Assembly (NCBI RefSeq): GCF_002019855.1 | Contig: NZ_CM007717.1 | Location: 7,883,750 to 7,947,749, forward strand | Reading direction: 5' to 3' | Origin: Streptomyces antibioticus | GTDB lineage: Bacteria > Actinomycetota > Actinomycetes > Streptomycetales > Streptomycetaceae | Length of the DNA stretch: 64,000 nucleotides | Program-made: the position numbers and the translations under genes | Part shown: positions 11,981-19,945 of the stretch, one piece after another | How the letters are laid out: each line of letters opens with the position of its first letter | Numbering within the stretch: position 1 is the stretch's first letter | Notes under the pieces: generated by a model | Database searches by the model: none | What the model was told of the DNA's origin: nothing | What the model saw: only the letters and a program-made list of their open reading frames with translations

Positions 11981-12631
11981 CTACGCGGCCAGTCGGTCCG
12001 CCAGTTCCTTGGCCTTGGCGGCCGCCGCGGTCAGGGCCCGCTCGCGGGACGCCTCGTAGAGCGGCACCAGCTCGGACATGGCCGGGTTGTGCGGGGCCAT
12101 GGTGAGTTCCGGGACGATGAAGTCCAGGTCCATGGCGAGCGTGTCGGCGAAGACCGTCGTCAGGTAGGTGCGCACGTACTCGTACGACTCCCTCGGTGTC
12201 CCCGGCTCGTAGGAGCCGCCCCGGCTGGCGATGACCGTGACCGGGGTGCCCTTGGCCGTGGGGGTCTCGCCCGCCGTGCGGCCGAAGAGGATCACGTTGT
12301 CCAGCCATGCCTTGAGGGTGGACGGGATCGCGAAGTTGTACATCGGGGCGCCGATCAGCACGGCGTCGGCCCGCTCCAGCTCCTCGATGAGCGTCAGCCG
12401 TTCGGCGAAGGCCGCGGCCTGGCCGGGCGTGTGCCCGGACGGATCGGACAGACCCGCGGTGTGGGCGTCGGCGGTGAGGTGCGGGACCGGTGCGGCGGAG
12501 AGGTCACGGTGGATCACCGTGCCGTCCGGGTGCTGCTCCGCCCAGGCCGAGCGGAACGCCTCGGCCACGGCGCGGGAGGAGGACGCGGACGTGGGGAACA
12601 CGGACGAGTCGATGTGCAGAAGGGTGGCCAT
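11981..12631 (-). CDS. azoR: FMN-dependent NADH:quinone oxidoreductase / azoreductase
   Basis: The 216-residue flavodoxin-like enzyme reduces quinones and azo compounds with NADH. The N-terminus LLHIDSSVFPTSASSSRAV is the phosphate-binding region for FMN, APMYNFAIPSTLKAWLDN is the second FMN contact, and ASRGGSYEPG the third. These are typical of the AzoR/AcpD family. The start ATG 12631-12629 has GGAG six bases upstream; the longer frame is not needed. It is divergent from an HxlR regulator, a common arrangement for quinone- or electrophile-sensing pairs. Confidence 0.9.
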   Translation of the reverse strand: MATLLHIDSSVFPTSASSSRAVAEAFRSAWAEQHPDGTVIHRDLSAAPVPHLTADAHTAGLSDPSGHTPGQAAAFAERLTLIEELERADAVLIGAPMYNFAIPSTLKAWLDNVILFGRTAGETPTAKGTPVTVIASRGGSYEPGTPRESYEYVRTYLTTVFADTLAMDLDFIVPELTMAPHNPAMSELVPLYEASRERALTAAAAKAKELADRLAA

Positions 12632-12710
12632 GTGATCTCCAACGGAGCGGAAGGGGAAGGCGCCGCGGGCCGCGCCGGGACGGGCCCGACCCGCTGACCA
12701 TTCGTACCTA

Positions 12711-12722
12711 GCTATAGATAGC
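12711..12722. promoter_or_regulatory. Candidate HxlR operator (palindrome)
   Basis: GCTATAGATAGC is a perfect inverted repeat (GCTAT/ATAGC, two-base spacer) in the 144-base divergent region between the azoreductase and HxlR genes. The surroundings are AT-rich. It probably lies in the promoter region of one or both genes. Confidence 0.45.
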
Positions 12723-12775
12723 ACATGGACTTACTTTTTTTCACCTCCCTACGTCAGGGGCAGTATCCTGGGGTC

Positions 12776-13135
12776 ATGGCGGTGGAGCAGAGGCACGACG
12801 AAGCGGCATGCAGGCAGGTCGACGGAGGCATCACCCGCGTCTTCCAGTTGCTCGGGAAGCGCTGGACCGGGCCGATCGTCGCCGTGCTCGTGGAACAGCC
12901 CGCCCACTTCGCCGACCTGTGCAGGGCCGTGCCCGGCATCAGCGAGCGCATGCTGTCCGACCGGCTCACCGAACTCGGCGCCGCGGGCCTGGTCGTCCGT
13001 GAGGTCGACGAAGGGCCGCCGCTGCGGGTGTCCTACCGGCTGACCCCGTCCGGCGCCGCGCTGGAACCCGCCCTCAGGGCGCTGGGCAAGTGGGCCGAGG
13101 AGCACCTGCCGGAGAGCGGGCCCTGCACCGAGTAG
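12776..13135 (+). CDS. HxlR-family winged-helix transcriptional regulator
   Basis: The 119-residue protein carries a single HxlR winged helix: the C-rich N-terminus (EAACRQVDGGITRVFQLLGKRWTGPI), recognition region (ISERMLSDRLTELGAAGLV) and wing (PPLRVSYRLTPSGAAL). Cys10 precedes the conserved GKRW motif; members of this family such as HypR and QorR sense quinones or disulfide stress through such a cysteine. The ATG at 12776 gives the usual length; an ATG at 12725 is open but lies in the AT-rich promoter patch. The palindrome at 12711-12722 lies upstream and probably mediates control of itself and the divergent azoreductase. Confidence 0.88.
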   Translation: MAVEQRHDEAACRQVDGGITRVFQLLGKRWTGPIVAVLVEQPAHFADLCRAVPGISERMLSDRLTELGAAGLVVREVDEGPPLRVSYRLTPSGAALEPALRALGKWAEEHLPESGPCTE

Positions 13136-13147
13136 GACGGAGGCGAC

Positions 13148-14041
13148 ATGACCGGCGTATCACGCCCGTCGGACCGGCCGGCTCCGATACCCGCGGCACG
13201 AGTCGAGGAGATCGCGCGGATCCGGGCACCGCGCAGGGGCGAGGTGGTCTGGCGCCGCTTCGGTGACATCCGCGGCACGCTCATGGCTCCGCACCTCCTG
13301 CTGCTCCAGGTCGCGCACCCCGTCGTCGGCGCCGGGGTCGCCGACCACAGCAACTTCCGCGCCGAACCCTGGCCCCGCCTGATCCGCACCCTGCTCTCCC
13401 TGACCACCGTCGTCTACGGCGGCCAGGAGGCGGCCACCGCCGAGGCGCGCCGACTGCTGCGGATGCACGCCGGGATGAAGGGCACCGACGCGACGGGCCG
13501 CCCGTACCGCGCGCTCGACCCCGAGGCGTACCACTGGGTGCACGCCACCCTGGTCAAGGGCCCCGTGGACGCGCTGACCGTGTTCGGCAAGGGCATGCCG
13601 GCGGACGAACTGGAGGAGTACTACCGGGGGATGCGGGATGTGGGCCGTGTGTGGGGCCTGAAGGAGCGTCATCTGCCCCCGGACTGGCCGTCGTTCCTCG
13701 CCTACTACGACGACATGGTCACCCACCGGCTGGAGTACAACGCGTCGGTGCGGGACGTCCTCGCCGAACTCGCCCACCCCGCCAAGCCGTTCCGCCGTCT
13801 GCCCGACCCGCTCTGGAACCCCGTCGCCCGACTCGTCGCGCACTACGCCCTGTTGGTGACCGTCGGCACCCTGCCGCCCGTCCTGCGCGAGCGGCTGCAC
13901 CTGAGCTGGAGCCCGCGGCAGGAGCGCGCCCTGCGCCGGTTCGCCCGCGCCGTACGCGTCCTGACGGCCCTCGTGCCGCCGCCGCTGCGGCTCACCCTCG
14001 CCCTGGTCCTCGCCCGCCGGGCGGCGGGCCGCGCTACTTGA
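13148..14041 (+). CDS. Oxygenase-like DUF2236 (MpaB/Lcp family) protein
   Basis: The 297-residue protein has the DUF2236 pattern: an early RRFGDIRGTLMAPHLLLLQVAHPVVGAGVADHS block, a YGG...A..AR..RMHAG block, and HWVHATLV followed by LKERHLPPDWPSFLAYYDDMV. In this family, conserved histidines bind heme b, and relatives include latex-clearing protein and the fungal oxygenase MpaB. The substrate is unknown. A GGAGG site stands just before ATG 13148. It starts 12 bases after the HxlR gene, probably in one transcript, and its last 8 bases overlap the convergent VOC gene. Confidence 0.8.
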   Translation: MTGVSRPSDRPAPIPAARVEEIARIRAPRRGEVVWRRFGDIRGTLMAPHLLLLQVAHPVVGAGVADHSNFRAEPWPRLIRTLLSLTTVVYGGQEAATAEARRLLRMHAGMKGTDATGRPYRALDPEAYHWVHATLVKGPVDALTVFGKGMPADELEEYYRGMRDVGRVWGLKERHLPPDWPSFLAYYDDMVTHRLEYNASVRDVLAELAHPAKPFRRLPDPLWNPVARLVAHYALLVTVGTLPPVLRERLHLSWSPRQERALRRFARAVRVLTALVPPPLRLTLALVLARRAAGRAT

Positions 14042-14420
14042 CCTGCACGATCTGGATCAGATTGCCGCACGTGTCGTCCAGGACGGCGGTCGTCACCGGC
14101 CCCGCCTCCACCGGTTCCTGGGTGAAGCGCACCCCGAGGCCGCGCAGCCGGTCGAACTCCGCCGGGACGTCGTCCACGGCGAAGGAGGTGGCCGGGATGC
14201 CGTCCGCGACCAGCGCCGTCGTGTACGGCCGTACGGCGGGATGGCCGGAGGGTTCGAGCAGCAGTTCGGTGCCGTCGGGGTCCTCCGGGGACACCACGGT
14301 CAGCCACCGGTCCACGCCCAGCGGGACGTCGTGCTTCTTCACGAAGCCCAGCACATCGGTGTAGAAGCGCAGGGCCTTCTCCTGGTCGTCGACGAAGACG
14401 CTCGACAGATGGATCCTCAT
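14034..14420 (-). CDS. VOC-family (glyoxalase/bleomycin-resistance fold) protein
   Basis: The 128-residue protein has two beta-alpha-beta-beta-beta units of the vicinal oxygen chelate fold. The first half contains VFVDDQEKALRFYTDVLGF and ELLLEPSGHP. The second contains TSFAVDDVPAEFDRLRGLGVRF and DDTCGNLIQIVQVK. The terminal N-L-I-Q-I-V strand is typical of small metal-dependent lyases, dioxygenases and antibiotic-binding proteins, but the substrate is not predictable. It overlaps the DUF2236 gene tail to tail by 8 bases, leaving no room for a terminator. Confidence 0.85.
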   Translation of the reverse strand: MRIHLSSVFVDDQEKALRFYTDVLGFVKKHDVPLGVDRWLTVVSPEDPDGTELLLEPSGHPAVRPYTTALVADGIPATSFAVDDVPAEFDRLRGLGVRFTQEPVEAGPVTTAVLDDTCGNLIQIVQVK

Positions 14421-14466
14421 GGGCCCATCAAAGTCGGGCGGCGCCCGGTCCGCTACCCGGCCGGCC

Positions 14467-15393
14467 TCACAGGTAGTCCTCCAGGCGGGCCACGGTGAAG
14501 CCCTGCTCCTGGATGCGGCGCAGCATGTTCGCCGTCATCTCGGTCATCGTCGTGCCCTTCAGCTCGGAAGGTCCCCGGAAGTGGGCCAGGACGATGTCAC
14601 CGGGGTGGAGCTTCCGGTCGCCGCGCTGGTACTGCATGTTCTTGATCTGCATGGACTCGCGCCACAGGACGATCGCCTCGACGCCGCAGGACGCGGCGGC
14701 GGTCCGGGTGTCCTCGTTCCAGTTGCCGTAGGGCGGGCGCAGCAGCCGGGGCGCGGTGCCGTACCGGTTCCTCAGCTTCTCCTGCTGGCCGCAGATCTCC
14801 TGCTTCTGGGCGGCCGCGCCCAGGGTGCGCAGGTTCGGATGGGTCAGCGTGTGGTTCTGGACGCCGGCGCCGAGGTCCTGGAGCTTCTCGAAGTAGCCGT
14901 AGTCGGAGCTGATGGCGGAGTCGGTGAGGAACATCGTGAAGGGGATCTTCAGCTCCTCCATCATCTTCAGGAACTCCGGGTCCTTCTCGGCCCCGTCGTC
15001 GAACGTGAGGAAGACGATCTTCTCCTCGGTGGGTATGTCGCTGATCACCGGCACCCCGCCGTCGGACGCCCTTCCGCCCGCCGCCCCCGGGCTGGCGGGC
15101 TTGTCGGCCGGCGGGGCCGGGGGTGCCGCCAGCGGCTCGATCCCCCACTTGCGGTAGGCCGCCTCGGTGCCGGTCCGCGCGCCCGCCTCGGTGTGGGACG
15201 GCCGGGCCTCCGGCGTCGAGGGGCGCGGGGAGGAGGCGGGGGAGTCCGCCGCGCGCCCGGTCCCGCAGCCCGTCGCCAGCCCCGACACCAGCAGGAGACC
15301 GGCCAGCGCCGCCCCCATGATCCGCCTGTCCACCGCGTGCCACCCCATGCCGTTCGTCCGCTCGCACCGTTCGCACTGCTTGACGGCGAACAT
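14467..15393 (-). CDS. Polysaccharide deacetylase lipoprotein (NodB domain)
   Basis: This secreted lipoprotein of about 308 residues has a hydrophobic leader with a lipobox (LATGC), a Pro/Ser/Ala-rich linker and a NodB-type carbohydrate esterase domain. Motif 1 is TFDDGAEKD, motif 2 NHTLTHP supplies metal-binding histidines, motif 3 is RPPYGNW, and motif 5 is the histidine of IVLAHF. Motif 4 is atypical (LWRES), so activity should not be assumed. It probably removes acetyl groups from cell-wall or other N-acetylglucosamine polymers at the outer membrane face. The start is uncertain: ATG 15393 (chosen because codon bias begins there) or ATG 15348. The frame upstream of 15393 loses codon bias. 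Confidence 0.85.
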   Translation of the reverse strand: MFAVKQCERCERTNGMGWHAVDRRIMGAALAGLLLVSGLATGCGTGRAADSPASSPRPSTPEARPSHTEAGARTGTEAAYRKWGIEPLAAPPAPPADKPASPGAAGGRASDGGVPVISDIPTEEKIVFLTFDDGAEKDPEFLKMMEELKIPFTMFLTDSAISSDYGYFEKLQDLGAGVQNHTLTHPNLRTLGAAAQKQEICGQQEKLRNRYGTAPRLLRPPYGNWNEDTRTAAASCGVEAIVLWRESMQIKNMQYQRGDRKLHPGDIVLAHFRGPSELKGTTMTEMTANMLRRIQEQGFTVARLEDYL

Positions 15394-15493
15394 GTGTCCG
15401 AGGTTCCGTCCGGAGGGAACCCTGTCACACCGGGAGGGATCCCTGACGCGGGGGAGTGGACCCGGGGCCCGGTCCTGACCGATCGTGGGCGGC

Positions 15494-16429
15494 ATGAATG
15501 ATCACCACACGGTCCCCGTCGACACCCCCGCCGCCGAGGTCGAAGAGGTCCGCCGCTTCTGGGAGCGGCTGGGGCTGCCCGGGCTGATCGACGTCCACAC
15601 GCACTTCATGCCCGAGCGCGTCCACAGCAAGGTCTGGGAGTACTTCGACGCGCTCGGGCCGATGACCGGCGGGCTGGAGTGGCCGATCACCTACCGCCAG
15701 GAGGAGGCGGAACGGGCGGACCTGCTCCGGCGGTTCGGCGTACGGGCCTTCACCGCCATGCTCTACCCGCACAAGCCCGGCATGGCCCGGTGGCTCAACG
15801 GCTGGGCGGTCGACTTCGCCCGCCGCACCCCCGACTGCCTGCACACCGCCACCCTGTACCCCGAACCGGGCGTCGAGGCGTACGTCCGGGAGGCCGTCGA
15901 GGCCGGTGCGCGCGTCTTCAAGGCCCATGTGCAGGTGGGGGCGTACGACCCCGCCGACGAACTCCTCCTGCCCGCCTGGGGACTGCTCGCCGAGGCCGGG
16001 GTGCCCGTGGTGATCCACTGCGGCTCGGGGCCCGCGCCCGGGAAGCACACCGGCCCCGAGCCGATCGCCCGGGTGCTGGCCCGGCACCCCCGGCTGCGCC
16101 TGATCGTCGCGCACATGGGGATGCCCGAGTTCGAGGAGTTCTTCGGCCTCGCCGAGCGGTACCGGGAGGTGCGGCTGGACACGACGATGGCGTTCACCGA
16201 CTTCACCGAGTCCTTCATGCCGTTCCCGCGCACGGCCCTGCCCCGCCTGGCCGACCTCGGCGACCGCGTCCTCCTCGGCACCGACTTCCCCAACATCCCC
16301 TATCCGTACGCCCATCAGCTCCACGCGCTGGAACGGCTGGACCTCGGCGCGGACTGGCTGCGCGCGGTGTGCCACGACAACGCGGCGGAGCTGTTCGGCA
16401 CGGCCGGGCCGGCTCAGGACGGGGTCTGA
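15494..16429 (+). CDS. Amidohydrolase-family (amidohydrolase 2) metal-dependent hydrolase
   Basis: The 311-residue TIM-barrel enzyme belongs to the amidohydrolase superfamily group of ACMSD-like decarboxylases/hydrolases. The metal-binding H-x-H is in IDVHTHFMPE, a further histidine in VVIHCGSG, another in IVAHMGMPE, and the catalytic aspartate in LLGTDFPNIPYP. The substrate is not evident. ATG 15494 is used; a GTG at 15485 is in frame. It diverges from the deacetylase, and its end overlaps the convergent reductase gene by 16 bases. Confidence 0.85.
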   Translation: MNDHHTVPVDTPAAEVEEVRRFWERLGLPGLIDVHTHFMPERVHSKVWEYFDALGPMTGGLEWPITYRQEEAERADLLRRFGVRAFTAMLYPHKPGMARWLNGWAVDFARRTPDCLHTATLYPEPGVEAYVREAVEAGARVFKAHVQVGAYDPADELLLPAWGLLAEAGVPVVIHCGSGPAPGKHTGPEPIARVLARHPRLRLIVAHMGMPEFEEFFGLAERYREVRLDTTMAFTDFTESFMPFPRTALPRLADLGDRVLLGTDFPNIPYPYAHQLHALERLDLGADWLRAVCHDNAAELFGTAGPAQDGV

Positions 16430-17430
16430 GAGATATCCCGCACGATGATCTTGCCGAGGTTCTCGCCGCGCAGCATCCCCAGGAACGCGTCCACGATGTG
16501 CTCGAAGCCGTCCACCACCGTCTCGTCCAGGGCGAGCCGCCCGCTCTGCAGGTGCGGCACCGCGAACGCCTCCAACTCCTCCTGTACGTCACGGTAGTTG
16601 CTGACCAGGAAGCCCTCCATGCGGATGCTCTTCTCCACGATGTCCGCGTGGTCGAAGCGCGGCGGCGGCGCGTCCGGGGTGTTGTACTGGCTGATCGTGC
16701 CGACCCGGACGATCCGCCCGAACTCCCGCAACGCGCCGACCGCTGCCGCCAGTTGCTCACCGCCGACGTTGTCCACGAACACGTCGAACCCGTCCGGCGC
16801 GACCTGCGCGAGCAACTCGGCGGCGGGCCCGGCATGGTGGTCGAAGACGGCGTCGTAGCCCACCTCCCGGGTCAGATATCCGGCCTTGGCCGCCGAGCCC
16901 GCGCTGCCCACCAGCCGTCCGGCGCCCAGCAACCGGGCGAACCGGCCCGTCGCCGTACCGACACCGCCCGCCGCGGCCGACACGAAGAGGTCGTCCCCCT
17001 CCCGGAGCCGGGCGATCCGGGTCAGACCCACATAGGCGGTGAGGCCGGTGCCGCCGAGGACGCTCAGGTGCGCGGTCAGGGGCACCCCGTCGAACCGGGG
17101 CAGCGGCCGGCTCTCCTCCGGGGCGACCACCGAGTGGGTGCGCCAGCCCCGCCGGTGGAACACGATCTCGCCCTCGCGCAGCCGGGGCGTGCGCGAGGCG
17201 ACCACCCGCCCGAGGGTCCGGCCCTCCAGGGGCGCGCCGAGCGTGAAGCCGCCGGGCACGTCGTCCATCATCTCGCGGTGGTAGGGGTCGACGGACCAGT
17301 AGAGGTTCTCCACGAGCGCGCTGCCGGGCGCGGGTTCGGGCAGCGGGGACTCGACGAAGGCGAAGTCGCCGGTGGTGGGGAAGCCGTGGGGGCGGGCGGT
17401 CTGCTGCACGGTGAGCGCGATGTCGTTCAT
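16414..17430 (-). CDS. NADP-dependent oxidoreductase, MDR family (CurA/leukotriene B4 dehydrogenase type)
   Basis: The 338-residue zinc-free medium-chain reductase probably reduces activated C=C bonds of enones with NADPH. The N-terminal catalytic-fold domain contains VDPYHREMMDD. The nucleotide-binding motif is SAAAGGVGTATGRFARLLGA, and FDVFVDNVGGEQL and GRIVRVGTISQYN are typical of the prostaglandin-reductase subgroup. No zinc-ligand cysteines are visible. It diverges from a LysR gene that likely controls it. Confidence 0.87.
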   Translation of the reverse strand: MNDIALTVQQTARPHGFPTTGDFAFVESPLPEPAPGSALVENLYWSVDPYHREMMDDVPGGFTLGAPLEGRTLGRVVASRTPRLREGEIVFHRRGWRTHSVVAPEESRPLPRFDGVPLTAHLSVLGGTGLTAYVGLTRIARLREGDDLFVSAAAGGVGTATGRFARLLGAGRLVGSAGSAAKAGYLTREVGYDAVFDHHAGPAAELLAQVAPDGFDVFVDNVGGEQLAAAVGALREFGRIVRVGTISQYNTPDAPPPRFDHADIVEKSIRMEGFLVSNYRDVQEELEAFAVPHLQSGRLALDETVVDGFEHIVDAFLGMLRGENLGKIIVRDISQTPS

Positions 17431-17496
17431 GCCGGGACCGTAGGCCGGGAATGCCGTGCCCCGGCAGCCGGTTGGGTTCATGCGACCCGCCGTTTC

Positions 17497-17511
17497 ATGA
17501 GCCGTCCTCAT
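17497..17511. promoter_or_regulatory. Candidate LysR-type binding site
   Basis: ATGAG-CCGTC-CTCAT is a perfect inverted repeat with five-base arms and spacer. It sits 20 bases before the lysR GTG and 67 bases from the divergent reductase start. It matches the T-n11-A style of LysR boxes in length and position. Confidence 0.5.
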
Positions 17512-17530
17512 ACACCGAGGTGAGCGCCCC

Positions 17531-18436
17531 GTGGCCCGCACGACCGACTCCGATCTCGCCCCGCAGGAACTGCGGGTCCTGGTGGCCGTCGCCGACACCG
17601 GCGGCTTCTCGGCGGCGGCCGGCGCCCTCGGACTGACCCAGTCCGCGGTCTCCCACTCGGTGCGCGGCAGCGAACGCAAGATCGGCGCCGTCCTCTTCGA
17701 CCGCGGCCGTGCCGGCGCCCGGACCACGCCGGCCGGTGAGCGGGCCGTCACCCACGCCCGCCGGGTGCTGCGGCTGCTGGACGTCCTGGCCGCCGAGGCG
17801 CGCGGCGCGGCCCGCCCCGACGCGGCGGAGGGGGTGGTGCGCATCGCGGCGTTCCGCAGCGCCGCCCTCCATCTGCTGCCTCCCGTCCTGCGGCGGCTGC
17901 GCGACCGGCACCCCGGCATCGAGCCGCGGGTGCGGGTCGTCCGCGAGGTGGGCCGGGGCACCGCGGGCGAGGTGGCCGACGGCAAGGCCGACCTGGCCAT
18001 CGCCACCCTGGGCGGCTCGGCGCCGCTGCCGCCGGGACTGGTCGCGCACGGACTCCTCGACGAGCCGTACGCCCTCGTGCACACCCCGGGGCATCCCGCC
18101 CCGCGCTCGCTGCCGCTGGTCGACTGGGCCGAGAACTGCGGCTCGTACACCCGCGACTGGTGGGCCGCGCAGGACTGGATCCCGAAGGCCACCATCGAGG
18201 CCGAGGACGACGGGGCCGTGCTCGCCCTGGTGAGCGGCGGTCACGGCATGGCGATCATGCCGGCCCTCTCCCTGACCGGAGCGCCCGACTCGGTCGCGGT
18301 CACCGACCTCGGGCCGGGCCGCCCGACCCGCCGGGTCGGCTACGTCACCACCTCCGAACTGGCCGGCTCGGCCGTCGTGCGCGCGCTGGTACGGGAACTG
18401 CGGGCGGCGCTCCCCGCCGACCGGGGAGCGCCGTAA
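17531..18436 (+). CDS. LysR-family transcriptional regulator
   Basis: The 301-residue protein has an N-terminal winged helix-turn-helix (residues about 12-70, FSAAAGALGLTQSAVSHSVRGSERKIG) and a C-terminal periplasmic-binding-protein-like effector domain (from about 95, GVVRIAAFRSAALHLLPPVL). The GTG start gives the normal position of the HTH. The divergent arrangement with the MDR reductase and the inverted repeat just upstream suggest local control of that gene and of itself. The effector is unknown. Confidence 0.9.
   Translation: MARTTDSDLAPQELRVLVAVADTGGFSAAAGALGLTQSAVSHSVRGSERKIGAVLFDRGRAGARTTPAGERAVTHARRVLRLLDVLAAEARGAARPDAAEGVVRIAAFRSAALHLLPPVLRRLRDRHPGIEPRVRVVREVGRGTAGEVADGKADLAIATLGGSAPLPPGLVAHGLLDEPYALVHTPGHPAPRSLPLVDWAENCGSYTRDWWAAQDWIPKATIEAEDDGAVLALVSGGHGMAIMPALSLTGAPDSVAVTDLGPGRPTRRVGYVTTSELAGSAVVRALVRELRAALPADRGAP
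18405..18433. terminator. Hairpin terminator overlapping the lysR 3' end
   Basis: A perfect 12-base-pair stem (CGGCGCTCCCCG and its complement, five-base loop) ends directly before the TAA stop of lysR. It lies between two convergent genes and can stop transcription in both directions. Confidence 0.65.
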
Positions 18437-18453
18437 GTCCCGTTCCGCGTGGG

Positions 18454-19887
18454 CTAGTTGGCGGGGACCGTGTCCTCGAAGGCGGTCCCGGCCGCGCGAT
18501 AGGCGTTGATCTTGGCGGTGACCTGGGCCGGGGTCAGCACCTGGTCCTTGACGTGGAGCACGTAGTCGACCTGCTGGTCGTAGGAGCGGGGGGTCGTGGA
18601 GGTCTGCCCGGCCAGGTCGATCAGCCACTGGTTGAAGTTGATCGACATGGGCCGCTCGGGCAGATAGGCGGCGTCGTGCGTGCCGAAGAGCTGACCGTCG
18701 ACGTAGTACGTGATGGCGCTGTTGTCGATGGTCAGGACCAGGTCGTGCCAGCCGGTGTAGCTCTGGCGGGATTCGGTGTGCTGGTTGACCGCCTGCCACG
18801 GGTCCGGGTTGTAGGTCTCCCAGGACGTCGTGTAGAGGATGTTGGACGGCTCGCCCCAGCCGCCGTTGGGCAGGTACTCGAAGTCGTACTCGGCGTAGTC
18901 GTCGGCCATCGGGGCCTTGAGGTCGTTGATGGTGAAGAACGTCTGCACCAGGTGGTCGCCGTCGGGCCCGGACACCGGCGCGTCGGCGAACTTGACCCGG
19001 GCCGCGTAGGTGCCGTTCTTGAACTTCGTTGCCTGGGTGAGGACTTCGGTGTGCTTGGTGCTCGCCGCCGTGCCCGCGGTCGAGGTCCGCAGGTTCATCA
19101 CGGTGTTGCCCGCCGAGGCGGCGAAGGTGACGTTCTCGGGGGCCCAGGTGGCGCCGGGCACGCCGGGGCCGCCCGCGTTCGCGCGCACGCTCCAGCCGTG
19201 CGCGGCGATCCTCGGATCGCTGGAGGTGGTGTAGGTGAAGTCGTCGAACAGGCTCTGTCCGCCGGTGGGCGGGTCGGTCGGCGGATCGGTGGGCGGGTCG
19301 GTCGGGCCGTTGCCCTCGGGGGCGGTGCCCCACACCGTGCTGCCGGACAACTGGGCGGTGACCTTCGACCAGTCGGCGTACGTCGTCTGCGCGGGCCCGA
19401 ACGAGTAGTCGTCGCTCTGCCGCAGGACCTGCCAGTCGGCGCGGTGGAAGCGCAGTTGCATGTCCCCGGTGTCGGCGCCGGGCGCGAGGCTGCCCGCGCC
19501 CGGGGTGAAGCCGATCTCCAGGTAACGGTCGGCGGTCGCGGTGGGGTTGGCGAGGGTGCCGAAGGTGCCGGTGATGTTGCCGCAGCCCTTGACCGCCCAG
19601 GAACAGGCGAAGCGGTAGGCGGTGCCGGCGCCGTCGGCCTTGAAGTAGTAGCGGACCTTGACGGTGCTGAGCTGGACGGCGCCGTCGCCGGTGTTCCTGA
19701 CCTTCAGCCAGGGCTCGGACTGGTCCGCCGTGGCGCCCGAGGCGCTGGTGCGGTACTGGACGGCCACATCGGCGGCGGCCGCTCCGGCGGTGACGGGCAG
19801 GGCGGCGAGGCCGGCCGCGCCGAGGACCACGGCGACGGCCGCGGCCACACTGGCGCGTGGCCTGCCCGGACGGGTTCGTGACGTCAT
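18454..19887 (-). CDS. Secreted CBM3 plus glycoside hydrolase family 16 enzyme
   Basis: The 477-residue exported polysaccharidase has a signal peptide at residues about 1-40 ending near AGAAAA. A family 3 carbohydrate-binding module covers about 41-185 (EPWLKVRNTGDGAVQLSTV, then RYYF, and later the DYSF...TTYADWSKVTA blocks). A (TDPP) repeat linker follows, then a GH16-like jelly-roll domain. AEYDFEYLPN carries the E-x-D-x-E catalytic pattern of GH16. CBM3 usually binds cellulose or chitin, while GH16 enzymes cut beta-1,3/1,4-glucans and related polymers; the true substrate is open. The ATG at 19887 has an AGAGGA site. It lies 58 bases after the GH20 gene, probably in the same operon. Confidence 0.82.
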   Translation of the reverse strand: MTSRTRPGRPRASVAAAVAVVLGAAGLAALPVTAGAAAADVAVQYRTSASGATADQSEPWLKVRNTGDGAVQLSTVKVRYYFKADGAGTAYRFACSWAVKGCGNITGTFGTLANPTATADRYLEIGFTPGAGSLAPGADTGDMQLRFHRADWQVLRQSDDYSFGPAQTTYADWSKVTAQLSGSTVWGTAPEGNGPTDPPTDPPTDPPTGGQSLFDDFTYTTSSDPRIAAHGWSVRANAGGPGVPGATWAPENVTFAASAGNTVMNLRTSTAGTAASTKHTEVLTQATKFKNGTYAARVKFADAPVSGPDGDHLVQTFFTINDLKAPMADDYAEYDFEYLPNGGWGEPSNILYTTSWETYNPDPWQAVNQHTESRQSYTGWHDLVLTIDNSAITYYVDGQLFGTHDAAYLPERPMSINFNQWLIDLAGQTSTTPRSYDQQVDYVLHVKDQVLTPAQVTAKINAYRAAGTAFEDTVPAN

Positions 19888-19945
19888 GCTGATTCCTCTC
19901 ATGTGGGGTTGTCGCGGTGCCGGGCGGGGAGGGGGCCGTCGGATC

